Both the position numbers and the translations under genes were made by a program. From positions 62,001-126,000 of the forward strand of contig NZ_BDBZ01000014.1 in the NCBI RefSeq assembly GCF_001613245.1: a DNA stretch of 64,000 nucleotides, read 5' to 3'. This stretch comes from Nocardia speluncae NBRC 108251. Lineage in GTDB: Bacteria; Actinomycetota; Actinomycetes; Mycobacteriales; Mycobacteriaceae. Shown piece by piece: positions 17,595-25,247 of this stretch. A model generated the notes under the pieces. The model was given only the letters and a program-made list of their open reading frames with translations. It was not told the origin of the DNA and did not search any database. The first letter of the stretch is position 1. Each line of letters opens with the position of its first letter.

Positions 17595-18478
17595 ACCAGA
17601 CTCCTCGACCGGATCATGAACAGTCCCTGCGGCCGGACCTGCAGGAAGATCACGATGACGACGAATACGATCACCTTCGCCACCGAGGCGGTGGTGCTGT
17701 ATTCGATGAACGAATTCAGCAGCCCCAGCGCCACCGCGGCCAGTACCGCGCCCCGGATCTGCCCGAGACCGCCGATCACCACCACCAGGAAGGCGTCGAC
17801 CAGATAGTTGGCGCCGGTATTGGCACTGGTGGAACCGATCAACGTCAGTGCCACACCTGCCACACCGGCGAGTCCGGAACCGATGAAGAAGGTGGTGATA
17901 TCGGTGCCGCGGCTGGAGATCCCGCTCGTTTCGGCGAGATCACGATGCTGCACCACGGCCCGGATCCGCCGGCCCATCGCGGTGTACTTCATGGTCACTG
18001 CGATGGCCGTCACGCACAGCACTGCGAGCAGCATGATGAAGATCCGGGTCTTGGGCACCACGGCCCCGAGGATCTCCACCCCGCCGCCGAGCCAGTCCGG
18101 CGTCACCACCCGGACCGCGGGCGCACCGAAGATATCCCGGGCCGCCTGCTGCAGGATCAGCCCCACACCGAAGGTCACCAGCAGCGTGTCCAGCGGCCGG
18201 TCGTACATCCGTTTGATCAGCGTCACCTCGAGGACGACCCCCATGAGGCCGCCGACCAGGAACCCGACCAACAGCGAGACGATCAGTGAGATATCGGTGT
18301 TCGAGACCAGATACGTCTGCACCGTGTAGGCCGTATAGGACCCTGCCATGATGAACGCGCCGTGGGCCATGTTGATCACGCCCATCTGCCCGAAGGTCAG
18401 CGACAACCCGAGGGCCGCCAGCAGCAGGATGGACCCGAGGCTCAGGCCGGTGAAAAGCTGCCCGACAAGTGCTTCCAT
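17591..18478 (-). CDS. urtB: Urea ABC transporter permease UrtB
   Basis: This 295-residue LivH-like permease has about eight membrane segments, starting LFTGLSLGSILLLAALGLSLTFGQMGVINMAHGAFIMAGSY. The NMAHGAFIMAG motif and the FGVGLILQQAARDIFGA segment are typical of UrtB. It pairs with UrtC to form the channel. The gene starts 5 bases after the urtA stop and overlaps urtC by 4 bases. Confidence 0.92.
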   Translation of the reverse strand: MEALVGQLFTGLSLGSILLLAALGLSLTFGQMGVINMAHGAFIMAGSYTAYTVQTYLVSNTDISLIVSLLVGFLVGGLMGVVLEVTLIKRMYDRPLDTLLVTFGVGLILQQAARDIFGAPAVRVVTPDWLGGGVEILGAVVPKTRIFIMLLAVLCVTAIAVTMKYTAMGRRIRAVVQHRDLAETSGISSRGTDITTFFIGSGLAGVAGVALTLIGSTSANTGANYLVDAFLVVVIGGLGQIRGAVLAAVALGLLNSFIEYSTTASVAKVIVFVVIVIFLQVRPQGLFMIRSRSLV

Positions 18479-18483
18479 TCAGA

Positions 18484-19788
18484 TCAGCCTCCGAGCCCCT
18501 CGGCCCACGAGTAGCCGGCCAGATACGGGTCGGGTTCGATGGCCTCGCCGGAATCCCAGATGCTGTAGATGAGGCCGTCGGGCCGGATCTCGCCGATCCG
18601 GGCGGTTTTGGTGATGTGATTGTTCTCGCCGTTGATCGTGACCGTGCCCTCCGGTGCCTCGAAACTCACACCGCCGGCCGCTTTCTGCACATCCGCGACG
18701 GCGAAGGACTGCGCCTTCTCCACTGTGTTCTTCCACAGGTGGACCGAGGTGTAGGCGGCCTCCATCGGATCCGAGGTGGGTTTGGCGGCACCATATTTCG
18801 CCTGGTAATCCTCGACGAAGGAGTTGTTCACCGGGTTGTCGACGGTCTGGTAGTAGTTCCAGGCGGTCAGCTGGCCGGCGATGTTCCCGACGCCGATACC
18901 ACCGACCTCCTCCTCGGCGATCGATACCGAGACCACCGGCATATCCTGTGCCGTCAGGCCGACGTTCTTGTACTCGCGGAAGAACGCGACATTGGAGTCG
19001 CCGTTGAGGGTGTTGAACACCGCGTCAGCGTCCGCGGCCCGCACTTTGTTGACGATGGTCGAGAAATCGGTGGATCCGAGCGGGGTGTAGTCCTCGCCTT
19101 TGATCTCGATCCCGTTCGCTTCCGCATATGCCTTGATGATGCGATTCGCGGTCTGCGGGAACACGTAGTCGCTACCCACCAGGTACAGCGATTTCACGCC
19201 GCGGCCCTTCAGATAGTCCAGGGCCGGCACAATCTGCTGGTTGGTGGTGGCGCCGGTGTAGAAGATGTTCTCCGACGATTCCAGGCCCTCGTACTGCACC
19301 GGGTAGTACAGCAGCGCGTTGCGGTCCTCGAAAACCGGCAGCATCGCCTTCCGGCTCGACGAGGTCCAGCCCCCGAAAACCGCAGCGACACAATCACTGC
19401 TGATCAGCTTCTCGGCCTTTTCCGCGAAAACCGTGGGCTCCGAGGCGCCGTCCTCACCCACCAGTTCGATCTGCTTGCCGAGCACCCCACCGGCGGTATT
19501 GATCTGATCGACAGCGAGCCGGATGGAATCCCGGACGGTGACCTCCGAGATGGCCATGGTGCCCGACAGCGAGTTCAGGGAACCCACCTTGATCGTGGGA
19601 CCCGAGGTGTCGACACAGGATTGGGCACTCGTGCCGGCCTGCTCGGAGGCCGAGCTACCGCAGGCGGTCGCGGCCAGCGCGGTAACACAGAGAGCGACCG
19701 GCAGCGCGAGCAGTTTGCGCCGCCGGCCACCTCCGTTCCGGCGGATCGCCGCAGCGCTTGTAGGTGCTTCGGTTCTGGCTGCATTCAT
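18484..19788 (-). CDS. urtA: Urea ABC transporter substrate-binding lipoprotein UrtA
   Basis: This 434-residue extracellular binding protein has a signal peptide ending in the lipobox LAATAC. Cys43 is therefore the predicted lipidated residue that anchors it to the membrane. The mature protein is type I periplasmic-binding fold: [17 protein letters not shown], then [19 protein letters not shown] and [18 protein letters not shown], close to known UrtA proteins. It is the first gene of the long minus-strand urea operon; palindromes about 55-77 bases upstream may be operators. The Arg-rich N-terminal 25 residues before the hydrophobic core are somewhat long. Confidence 0.93.
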   Translation of the reverse strand: MNAARTEAPTSAAAIRRNGGGRRRKLLALPVALCVTALAATACGSSASEQAGTSAQSCVDTSGPTIKVGSLNSLSGTMAISEVTVRDSIRLAVDQINTAGGVLGKQIELVGEDGASEPTVFAEKAEKLISSDCVAAVFGGWTSSSRKAMLPVFEDRNALLYYPVQYEGLESSENIFYTGATTNQQIVPALDYLKGRGVKSLYLVGSDYVFPQTANRIIKAYAEANGIEIKGEDYTPLGSTDFSTIVNKVRAADADAVFNTLNGDSNVAFFREYKNVGLTAQDMPVVSVSIAEEEVGGIGVGNIAGQLTAWNYYQTVDNPVNNSFVEDYQAKYGAAKPTSDPMEAAYTSVHLWKNTVEKAQSFAVADVQKAAGGVSFEAPEGTVTINGENNHITKTARIGEIRPDGLIYSIWDSGEAIEPDPYLAGYSWAEGLGG

Positions 19789-19843
19789 GACCGTTCGGCC
19801 TCCACTCCGGAAAAGGTCAGGCCCGCTGACTCGCTATCGGCTC

Positions 19844-19865
19844 GCTGTATACAGCGGCGTATACG
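19844..19865 (-). promoter_or_regulatory. Twin GTATAC palindromes upstream of urtA
   Basis: A perfect 12-base palindrome GCTGTATACAGC (19844-19855) is followed by CGTATACG (19858-19865). The two centres are 12 bases apart, placing them on nearly the same DNA face. They lie about 55-77 bases upstream of the urtA start. The GntR protein of the operon is the best candidate binder; this is inferred from position and symmetry. Confidence 0.45.
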
Positions 19866-20085
19866 AGGAATTACGCTAAGGACGCTGTGTTTCCGTGACG
19901 TATCTCAGCGTGAAACCCCGGTATCCGTTTCCTCTCCGCACGGGCGGGCGCTGTCGTGGTTACGCAGGCTGTCCGCGCCGGCCACCGACCTTCGCGCAGA
20001 GTGCTCGGCCTTTCGCTGCCGAGAGCAGATCCGCTCACAGCAGCGTGCGGTTCCGGTTCCCGCGCAGGCCGGGCACCGTGAAGGC

Positions 20086-20691
20086 ATGGCTCACGACGAT
20101 AAAACCCCGCTGTTCGGCTGGCGCGCCCGCGAACAACTGCTGGCCCGCCGCATCCTCGTGCTCGACGGTCCGCTCGACGACGACAACGGCACGCTGCTGG
20201 CCACCCAGCTGCTGACGCTCGCCGCCGAGGACGCCGACGCGGGCATCTCCCTCTGGATCCACTCCCCGGGCGGATCGGTACCGGCGATGCTCGCCATCCG
20301 GGATGTCATGCGCCTCGTGCCGTGCCCCGTCTCCACGCTCGCACTCGGGCTGGCCTGTAGCGCGGGACAGTTCCTGCTCTCCTCGGGAACCCCCGGAAAA
20401 CGCTTCGCGCTGCCGCACGCCCGCATCCTGATGCACCAGGGTTCGGCCGGAATCGGCGGCACCGCGGTCGATGTCGAGGTCCAGGCCGGCGATCTGCGCT
20501 ACACCGTCGAAACCGTGCTCGGACTGATCGCCGAGGACACCGGCCAACCCTACGACCAGATCTACGAGGATTCCCTGCACGACCGCTGGTTCAGCGCCAC
20601 CCAAGCCGAGGAATACGGGTTCATCGACCATATCGTCGGCGAATTCGGGCAGGTCGTCCCGCCACGCCAGCGCGTGGGGATCTCCGCGTGA
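20086..20691 (+). CDS. ClpP protease subunit, ClpP1-like, active-site intact
   Basis: This 201-residue serine peptidase is of the ClpP family. The catalytic triad is readable: Ser92 in LGLACSAGQFLLSS, His in LPHARILMHQG, and Asp in YGFIDHI. The oxyanion-strand motif WIHSPGGSVPAMLAI is canonical. The nucleophile region resembles ClpP1 of actinobacteria (GLAASMGEFLL type). It is followed 170 bases later by a ClpP2-like gene in the same direction, as in paired clpP operons. It is not the housekeeping clpP1P2 locus, since clpX and tig are not adjacent. A dedicated secondary ClpP (ClpP3/ClpP4-type) is likely. Confidence 0.88.
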   Translation: MAHDDKTPLFGWRAREQLLARRILVLDGPLDDDNGTLLATQLLTLAAEDADAGISLWIHSPGGSVPAMLAIRDVMRLVPCPVSTLALGLACSAGQFLLSSGTPGKRFALPHARILMHQGSAGIGGTAVDVEVQAGDLRYTVETVLGLIAEDTGQPYDQIYEDSLHDRWFSATQAEEYGFIDHIVGEFGQVVPPRQRVGISA

Positions 20692-20760
20692 CCACGGCAG
20701 CGGTAGCGGAGCGCAGAGCCTTGCTTGCGTGTGGGAGGGGCAACGTGGCCGGTAGCGCGC

Positions 20761-20780
20761 GGCACCGCGAGAACGGTGCC
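20761..20780 (+). other. Hairpin between the two clpP-like genes
   Basis: A 7-base perfect stem (GGCACCG / CGGTGCC) with a 6-base loop lies in the 169-base gap between the paired genes. It may slow RNA decay or attenuate the second gene. The second gene has its own strong GAAGGAG ribosome site. Confidence 0.3.
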
Positions 20781-20860
20781 CGGCCGGGCCCGGTGGAGAA
20801 CGTAAGAGCAGGCAGCACCCGGAGTGAGCCCTGCCGACCCGGACACGAAGGAGACAACCG

Positions 20861-21451
20861 ATGAGTACCTACACGATTCCCAACGTGATCGCCCAGCATC
20901 CACGCGGCGAGCGCATCACCGATATCTATTCACATCTGCTGGCCGAGCGGATCGTCTACCTCGGTACCCCCATCGACTCCGGGGTCGCCAACGCGCTCAT
21001 CGCGCAGTTGCTGCATCTGGAATCGGAAAGCCCCGGTCAGCAGATCGAGTTCTATATCAACTGCGAAGGCGGCGATCTGTCGTCGATGCTGGCCGTCTAC
21101 GACACCATTCAGCACATCGGCGCCCCTGTGCACACCACCTGTGTCGGGCAGGCCATCGCCGTCGGCGCGGTCCTGCTGGCCGGCGGCGCTGCCGGGCATC
21201 GCGCGATGCTCCCGCACGCCCGGGTGGTCCTGCATCAACCGGCCGCCCGCGGTCAAGGCGCCATCCCGGACCTGATCCTGCAGGCCGACGAACTGGTCCG
21301 GATGCGCGCCGAGATCGAGTCGATCCTGTCCCGGCACACCGGGCAGACCGCCGAACAACTCCGGCGCGATACCGACCGCGACCGGGTCTTCACCGCATCG
21401 GCCGCCGTCGACTACGGCCTCGCCGACACCGTTCTGACACCGCGAGGCTGA
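20861..21451 (+). CDS. ClpP2-like subunit with catalytic Ser replaced by Ala
   Basis: This 196-residue ClpP-fold protein resembles ClpP2. The nucleophile motif, normally GQAASxxAVLL, reads GQAIAVGAVLL, so position 100 is Ala (codon GCC) instead of Ser. The oxyanion motif, normally SPGGS, is CEGGD (about 68-72). The catalytic His (LPHARVVLHQP) and Asp (YGLADT) remain. It should therefore assemble into a ring but not cleave. It pairs with the intact ClpP1-like gene just upstream, recalling the ClpP/ClpR rings of cyanobacteria and plastids. A GAAGGAG site precedes the ATG. There is no sign of frame decay. Confidence 0.85.
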   Translation: MSTYTIPNVIAQHPRGERITDIYSHLLAERIVYLGTPIDSGVANALIAQLLHLESESPGQQIEFYINCEGGDLSSMLAVYDTIQHIGAPVHTTCVGQAIAVGAVLLAGGAAGHRAMLPHARVVLHQPAARGQGAIPDLILQADELVRMRAEIESILSRHTGQTAEQLRRDTDRDRVFTASAAVDYGLADTVLTPRG

Positions 21452-21683
21452 GGGCGGCGCCGGTCGGGCAGCTTCTGTGTCGACCGGATTCGGGCCGAGC
21501 TCGGCGATTGCGGTGACCTCCGTGTCCTGGTGGTACGCAGTTCGCCCCGAACCGAAACAGTCCGGCCCGGCACCTTCCGACGAGGGAGCGCGGTCCGGGC
21601 GACTGCTCGTACGAGGGCTCGTCCTGCGGCGCTGGGCTCGACCGGAACTCCGCGTCGCTGGGCTATGGCAGAAGGGCGTGCGA

Positions 21684-22052
21684 TCAGGCGGCGCGCAGCA
21701 CGGGCGCCTGCGCGGTGCCACGGCCCTCGGCGGCAGGGCGACGACGGTAGCGGAGTTCCCCGGCGACCTGCTCGGTCAGTTCCCCGAGAGAAGTACCGAG
21801 GGCACCGGCCAATGCGGCGATCATCTCGCTCGACGGTTCCTTGCGGCCGCGTTCGACCTCGGAAAGGTACTGGGGCGAGATCCCGGCCCGCTGCGCGGTT
21901 TCCGCCAGGGTTTCGCGCTGATCGTTGCGCAGGGCGCGTAAACGGCCGCCGAGTACCTCGCGCCACAGTGGTTCGGGTTCATCCGCCCGCTGCCGGCGCG
22001 GCGGCTCGTCCCGGCCACCGGGGATCGCGATCAATCTGCGCGGCTCGGTCAT
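21684..22052 (-). CDS. XRE-type regulator, ClgR/PopR-like
   Basis: This 122-residue protein has a Cro/C1-type helix-turn-helix at about 36-92: LGGRLRALRNDQRETLAETAQRAGISPQYLSEVERGRKEPSSEMIAALAGALGTSLGEL. The YLSEVERGRKEPSSE segment is nearly that of ClgR and its Streptomyces paralogue PopR, which activate clp genes; PopR controls clpP3-clpP4. It is convergent with the paired ClpP genes. A perfect palindrome with the ClgR-type core lies 38 bases upstream, suggesting autoregulation. The C-terminus ends in Ala (APVLRAA), a possible ClpP degradation signal as known for ClgR/PopR. Confidence 0.8.
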   Translation of the reverse strand: MTEPRRLIAIPGGRDEPPRRQRADEPEPLWREVLGGRLRALRNDQRETLAETAQRAGISPQYLSEVERGRKEPSSEMIAALAGALGTSLGELTEQVAGELRYRRRPAAEGRGTAQAPVLRAA

Positions 22053-22089
22053 GGGTCGAGCCTAGGTTCGCGGCCGGGCCGGTCGACAC

Positions 22090-22112
22090 CGGTTACGCTC
22101 TGGGCGTAACCG
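22090..22112 (-). promoter_or_regulatory. ClgR-type palindrome upstream of the XRE gene
   Basis: CGGTTACGC, 5 bases, then GCGTAACCG: 9-base perfect arms. The core CGC-N5-GCG matches the known ClgR box of actinobacteria (CGCYNANRGCG read on the minus strand). Its location 38 bases before the XRE start suits autoregulation. A related but weaker site, TTACGC-TAAGG-ACG, lies at 19871-19884, upstream of the ClpP1-like gene. Confidence 0.6.
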
Positions 22113-22240
22113 TCGCGCGCGACCTGACCGAACCCGTGCCGCCGGTGGGATGTGCTGCGCGGCAACCGGCTCGGTGTATCCGGGGAGGCGCCACCCTGTC
22201 CTTGAATGGGCGCTCTGTTCTTGATGGGGCAGACAAAGCT

Positions 22241-22272
22241 CGGGCCCGCATTCTCGCCGGAATGCGGGCCCG
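22241..22272 (-). terminator. Terminator after RD-repeat protein
   Basis: Perfect 13-base arms (CGGGCCCGCATTC / GAATGCGGGCCCG) enclose a 6-base loop just downstream of the gene at 22280. On the minus strand it is followed by a short T-containing stretch. Confidence 0.65.
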
Positions 22273-22279
22273 TGCGCGG

Positions 22280-22597
22280 TCAGCTGCTGCCGAATGCTCC
22301 GCGCAGGATATGGCGGAACCAGTCCGCCGAATCGTCCCAGCCGTTGTGGTGACCGCGGTCCCAGTCCCGGTCGCGGTCCCGGTGGTGACCCCGGTCGCGA
22401 TCTCGATCCCGGTCGCGGTCCCAATGCCGGTCGCGGTCGCGATCGCGATGATGATCCCGATCTACTTCGGTGTATCCGGGGGCAGGGGCCGCGGGGGCGG
22501 CCGCGGCGGGGGCGGCGAGCGCCGCCAAGGGGAGTAGGGCAATGGCGCCCGCGATAACGACCCGGCGGGTCGCGAACGCTCGTTTCGTGCGGAACAC
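22280..22597 (-). CDS. Secreted Arg-Asp repeat protein
   Basis: This is a 105-residue protein. A positively charged start (VFRTKRAFATRR) and a hydrophobic Ala/Leu core form a signal peptide with probable cleavage near AAAAP at 31-36. The mature part is dominated by tandem Arg-Asp dipeptides with interspersed His and Trp (about residues 47-82), ending in WDDSADWFRHILRGAFGSS. I chose the GTG at 22597 because GAGAGG lies just upstream and the signal peptide starts there; upstream in-frame residues look non-coding. I know no function. Metal, polyphosphate or polyelectrolyte binding are possible but unsupported. Confidence 0.65.
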   Translation of the reverse strand: MFRTKRAFATRRVVIAGAIALLPLAALAAPAAAAPAAPAPGYTEVDRDHHRDRDRDRHWDRDRDRDRDRGHHRDRDRDWDRGHHNGWDDSADWFRHILRGAFGSS

Positions 22598-22941
22598 TTC
22601 GTATCCTCTCGAACTCCAGCCGCGGCGCGGCAAGGAATCCGCGCCGAAATCGGCGATAGAGCCCTCACTCTCGCGTAATCGGTGCCGGTATGTCACCGAT
22701 TTTCGCGGAAATCATCCCTTTGAACTACGGGGCATCCCTGGGGTTCACCCCGAGGCGCGGGCCTGCCGGCGCGAGCGCCACCATGCCCGGTCATATCGTG
22801 CGCGATATCACCGCGTTCTGCCTCACAATCAGCGGATTCAGAGGTGCAGGAACTTCCCGGGACGTGGCATCGTTGTCATGGAGATCAGGCGGATCGACCG
22901 AGATCCGGCTGGCTCGCAACAGAAAGTATGAAGTAAGTATC

Positions 22942-23145
22942 ATGGCTCAAGGCAGTGTGAAGTGGTTCAACAGCGAGAAGGGCTTCGGCTTCATCGCGCA
23001 AGACGGGGGCGGACCTGACGTATTCGTGCATTACTCGGCAGTCGCCGGCTCCGGCTTCCGGTCCCTCGAAGAGGGACAGCGGGTGGAGTTCGAGATCGGC
23101 CAGGGCCAGAAGGGTCCGCAGGCTCAGGACGTTCGCGCCATCTGA
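22942..23145 (+). CDS. cspA: Cold shock protein (CspA family)
   Basis: This 67-residue single cold-shock domain binds single-stranded RNA/DNA and acts as an RNA chaperone. RNP1 reads KGFGFIA (residues 14-20) and RNP2 reads DVFVHYSAV; the start [18 protein letters not shown] is canonical for actinobacterial CspA. It is monocistronic, followed immediately by a strong terminator. The upstream 240 bases hold no other gene and may be a structured leader, as is usual for csp mRNAs. Which paralogue it is cannot be decided. Confidence 0.93.
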   Translation: MAQGSVKWFNSEKGFGFIAQDGGGPDVFVHYSAVAGSGFRSLEEGQRVEFEIGQGQKGPQAQDVRAI

Positions 23146-23163
23146 GTGATGTGACGAAATGGC

Positions 23164-23194
23164 AGAGCCCCGCACCGCAACGGTGCGGGGCTCT
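23164..23194 (+). terminator. Terminator of cold shock gene
   Basis: Perfect 14-base arms AGAGCCCCGCACCG / CGGTGCGGGGCTCT surround a 3-base loop (CAA), 18 bases after the csp stop. It is the strongest terminator hairpin in this part of the window. Confidence 0.85.
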
Positions 23195-23478
23195 CGTCGT
23201 TTCCGGTGCGGTTGCCCGGCCTCGCCCGCCGGGCACCCTGTGGACTCTGCTCTTCTGCCGATCCACGGCCGGTCCCGGTCTCCTGCGCCCGGGTGTACTC
23301 CCTGCGCGGACGCGTGAACCTGTGGAACGTGATTCCGCCCACCCGCCGCACCTGGTCGGCGCTGGTTGTGCCGGGTCCGTCCCAGGTGACCACGAGGGGG
23401 CGGGACACCGCCCGATCCGCTGGAACTAAGCTTGGCCGCGTCAACTGGCCGTCCCCCTTCATCCAGGAGAACCCCACC

Positions 23479-25077
23479 GTGAGCCAAGCAGGCCGTCCTG
23501 TAGTTCTGATCGCCGACAAGCTCGCCCAGTCGACCGTCGATGCGCTCGGTGACGGTGTCGAGGTCCGCTGGGTCGACGGCCCGGATCGGCCCGCCCTGCT
23601 GGCGGCGGTGCCGGAGGCCGACGCGCTGCTCGTGCGTTCCGCCACCACCGTCGACGCCGAAGTCCTCGAGGCCGGCAAGAACCTGAAGATCGTCGCCCGA
23701 GCCGGGGTGGGCTTGGACAATGTGGACGTGCCCGCCGCCACCGAACGCGGTGTCATGGTCGTCAACGCGCCCACCTCCAATATCCACACCGCCGCCGAAC
23801 ACGCCGTCACGCTCATGCTGAGCGCCGCCCGCCAGGTCCCGGCCGCCGACGCGACCCTGCGTGAGCACACTTGGAAGCGCAGCAGCTTCAACGGCGTGGA
23901 GATCTTCGGCAAGACGGTCGGTGTGATCGGCCTCGGCCGGATCGGCCAGCTGTTCGCCGCGCGCCTCGCGGCCTTCGAGACCAAGATCGTCGCCTACGAC
24001 CCCTATGTCTCCCCGGCGCGCGCCGCACAGCTCGGGATCGAACTGCTCACCCTGGACGAGGTGCTGGAGCGGGCCGACCTCATCTCCATCCACCTGCCGA
24101 AGACCCCGGAGACCAAGGGCCTGCTCGGCAAGGAATCGATCGCCAAGACCAAACCGGGCGTGATCATCGTCAACGCCGCACGCGGTGGACTGGTGGACGA
24201 GGCCGCGCTGGCCGAAGCCGTCAAGTCCGGTCATGTGCGTGCCGCCGGTATCGACGTATACGACACCGAGCCCTGCACCGACAGTCCGCTGTTCGAACTG
24301 CCGCAGGTCGTGGTGACCCCGCACCTGGGCGCCTCCACCAGCGAAGCGCAGGACCGGGCCGGTACCGATGTGGCGAAATCAGTGTTGCTGGCCCTGGCCG
24401 GCGAATTCGTTCCCGGCGCGGTGAACGTCACCGGCGGCGTCGTCGGCGACGAAGTGGCGCCCTGGCTGGATCTGGTCCGCAAGCAGGGGGCGTTGCTGGG
24501 TGCGCTGGCCGACGAACTGCCGGTGAGCCTCGAGGTGCAGGTCCGCGGCGAGCTGGCCGCCTCGGAGGTCGAGGTACTGCAACTGGCCGCGCTGCGTGGC
24601 GTGTTCTCCGCCCACGTCGACGATCAGGTCACCTTCGTCAACGCTCCGGCGCTCGCGCAGGCCCGCGGGATCAGCGCCGAGGTCACCACGGTCACCGAAA
24701 GCCCCAGCCACCGCAGCCTGGTGGATCTGCGGGCGGTCTTCGGCGACGGCCGCACGATCAATGTCGCCGGCGCGCTCACCGAACCGGCCCAGGTCGAGAA
24801 GATCGTCAACATCAACGGCCGTAACTACGATATGCGCGCCGAAGGCATCAACCTGGCCGTTCTCAACTACGCGGACCAGCCGGGCGCGCTCGGCAAGGTC
24901 GGCACCGCGCTGGGCGCCGCCGAGATCGATATCCTCGCCGCACAGCTCACCCAGGACGCCAACAAGGAAGGCGCCACGGTGGTGTTGCGGGTCAACAAGG
25001 AGGTGCCCGATTCGGTGCGCGCCGATATCGCGGCCGCCGTGGGTGCCGGCAAGGTCGCGCTGGTCGACCTGTTCTGA
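23479..25077 (+). CDS. serA: D-3-phosphoglycerate dehydrogenase
   Basis: This 532-residue enzyme starts serine biosynthesis by oxidising 3-phosphoglycerate with NAD. The catalytic/NAD domains show VARAGVGLDNVD, the dinucleotide fold GVIGLGRIGQLFAARL, the catalytic Arg in NAARGGLVDE, and His in VVTPHLGASTSEAQDRAG. The C-terminal third is the intervening ASB domain plus an ACT domain (NLAVLNYADQPGALGKVGTALG), the long form known in Mycobacterium. I chose the GTG at 23479 with AGGAG upstream. leuB follows after 170 bases, the same order as in M. tuberculosis. Confidence 0.96.
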   Translation: MSQAGRPVVLIADKLAQSTVDALGDGVEVRWVDGPDRPALLAAVPEADALLVRSATTVDAEVLEAGKNLKIVARAGVGLDNVDVPAATERGVMVVNAPTSNIHTAAEHAVTLMLSAARQVPAADATLREHTWKRSSFNGVEIFGKTVGVIGLGRIGQLFAARLAAFETKIVAYDPYVSPARAAQLGIELLTLDEVLERADLISIHLPKTPETKGLLGKESIAKTKPGVIIVNAARGGLVDEAALAEAVKSGHVRAAGIDVYDTEPCTDSPLFELPQVVVTPHLGASTSEAQDRAGTDVAKSVLLALAGEFVPGAVNVTGGVVGDEVAPWLDLVRKQGALLGALADELPVSLEVQVRGELAASEVEVLQLAALRGVFSAHVDDQVTFVNAPALAQARGISAEVTTVTESPSHRSLVDLRAVFGDGRTINVAGALTEPAQVEKIVNINGRNYDMRAEGINLAVLNYADQPGALGKVGTALGAAEIDILAAQLTQDANKEGATVVLRVNKEVPDSVRADIAAAVGAGKVALVDLF

Positions 25078-25129
25078 TGTAGCGGTGCGCCGCCGTCGCA
25101 GGCGATGGGTGGCGCGCAACGTCGTACGT

Positions 25130-25159
25130 GTCCGCCCGGGTGTTCGCGCTCGGGCGGAC
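25130..25159 (+). terminator. Possible hairpin between serA and leuB
   Basis: Perfect 9-base arms GTCCGCCCG / CGGGCGGAC enclose a 12-base loop. It could terminate serA or act as a leuB leader structure; there is no U-tract. Confidence 0.4.
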
Positions 25160-25247
25160 CGGCGCAGAATCACTGTCCCAGCGGCGGCCGCTCGGTCCGC
25201 CGGCCGCGGTCACTCGCGGCACGTCGTATCCAGAAAGCGTGGTTGTC

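Noticed and set aside
22310..22480. Possible CRISPR-like array from repeated GGTCGCGGTCC units
   Set aside because: There are no spacers of uniform length; the repeats are the codons of the Arg-Asp protein on the minus strand.
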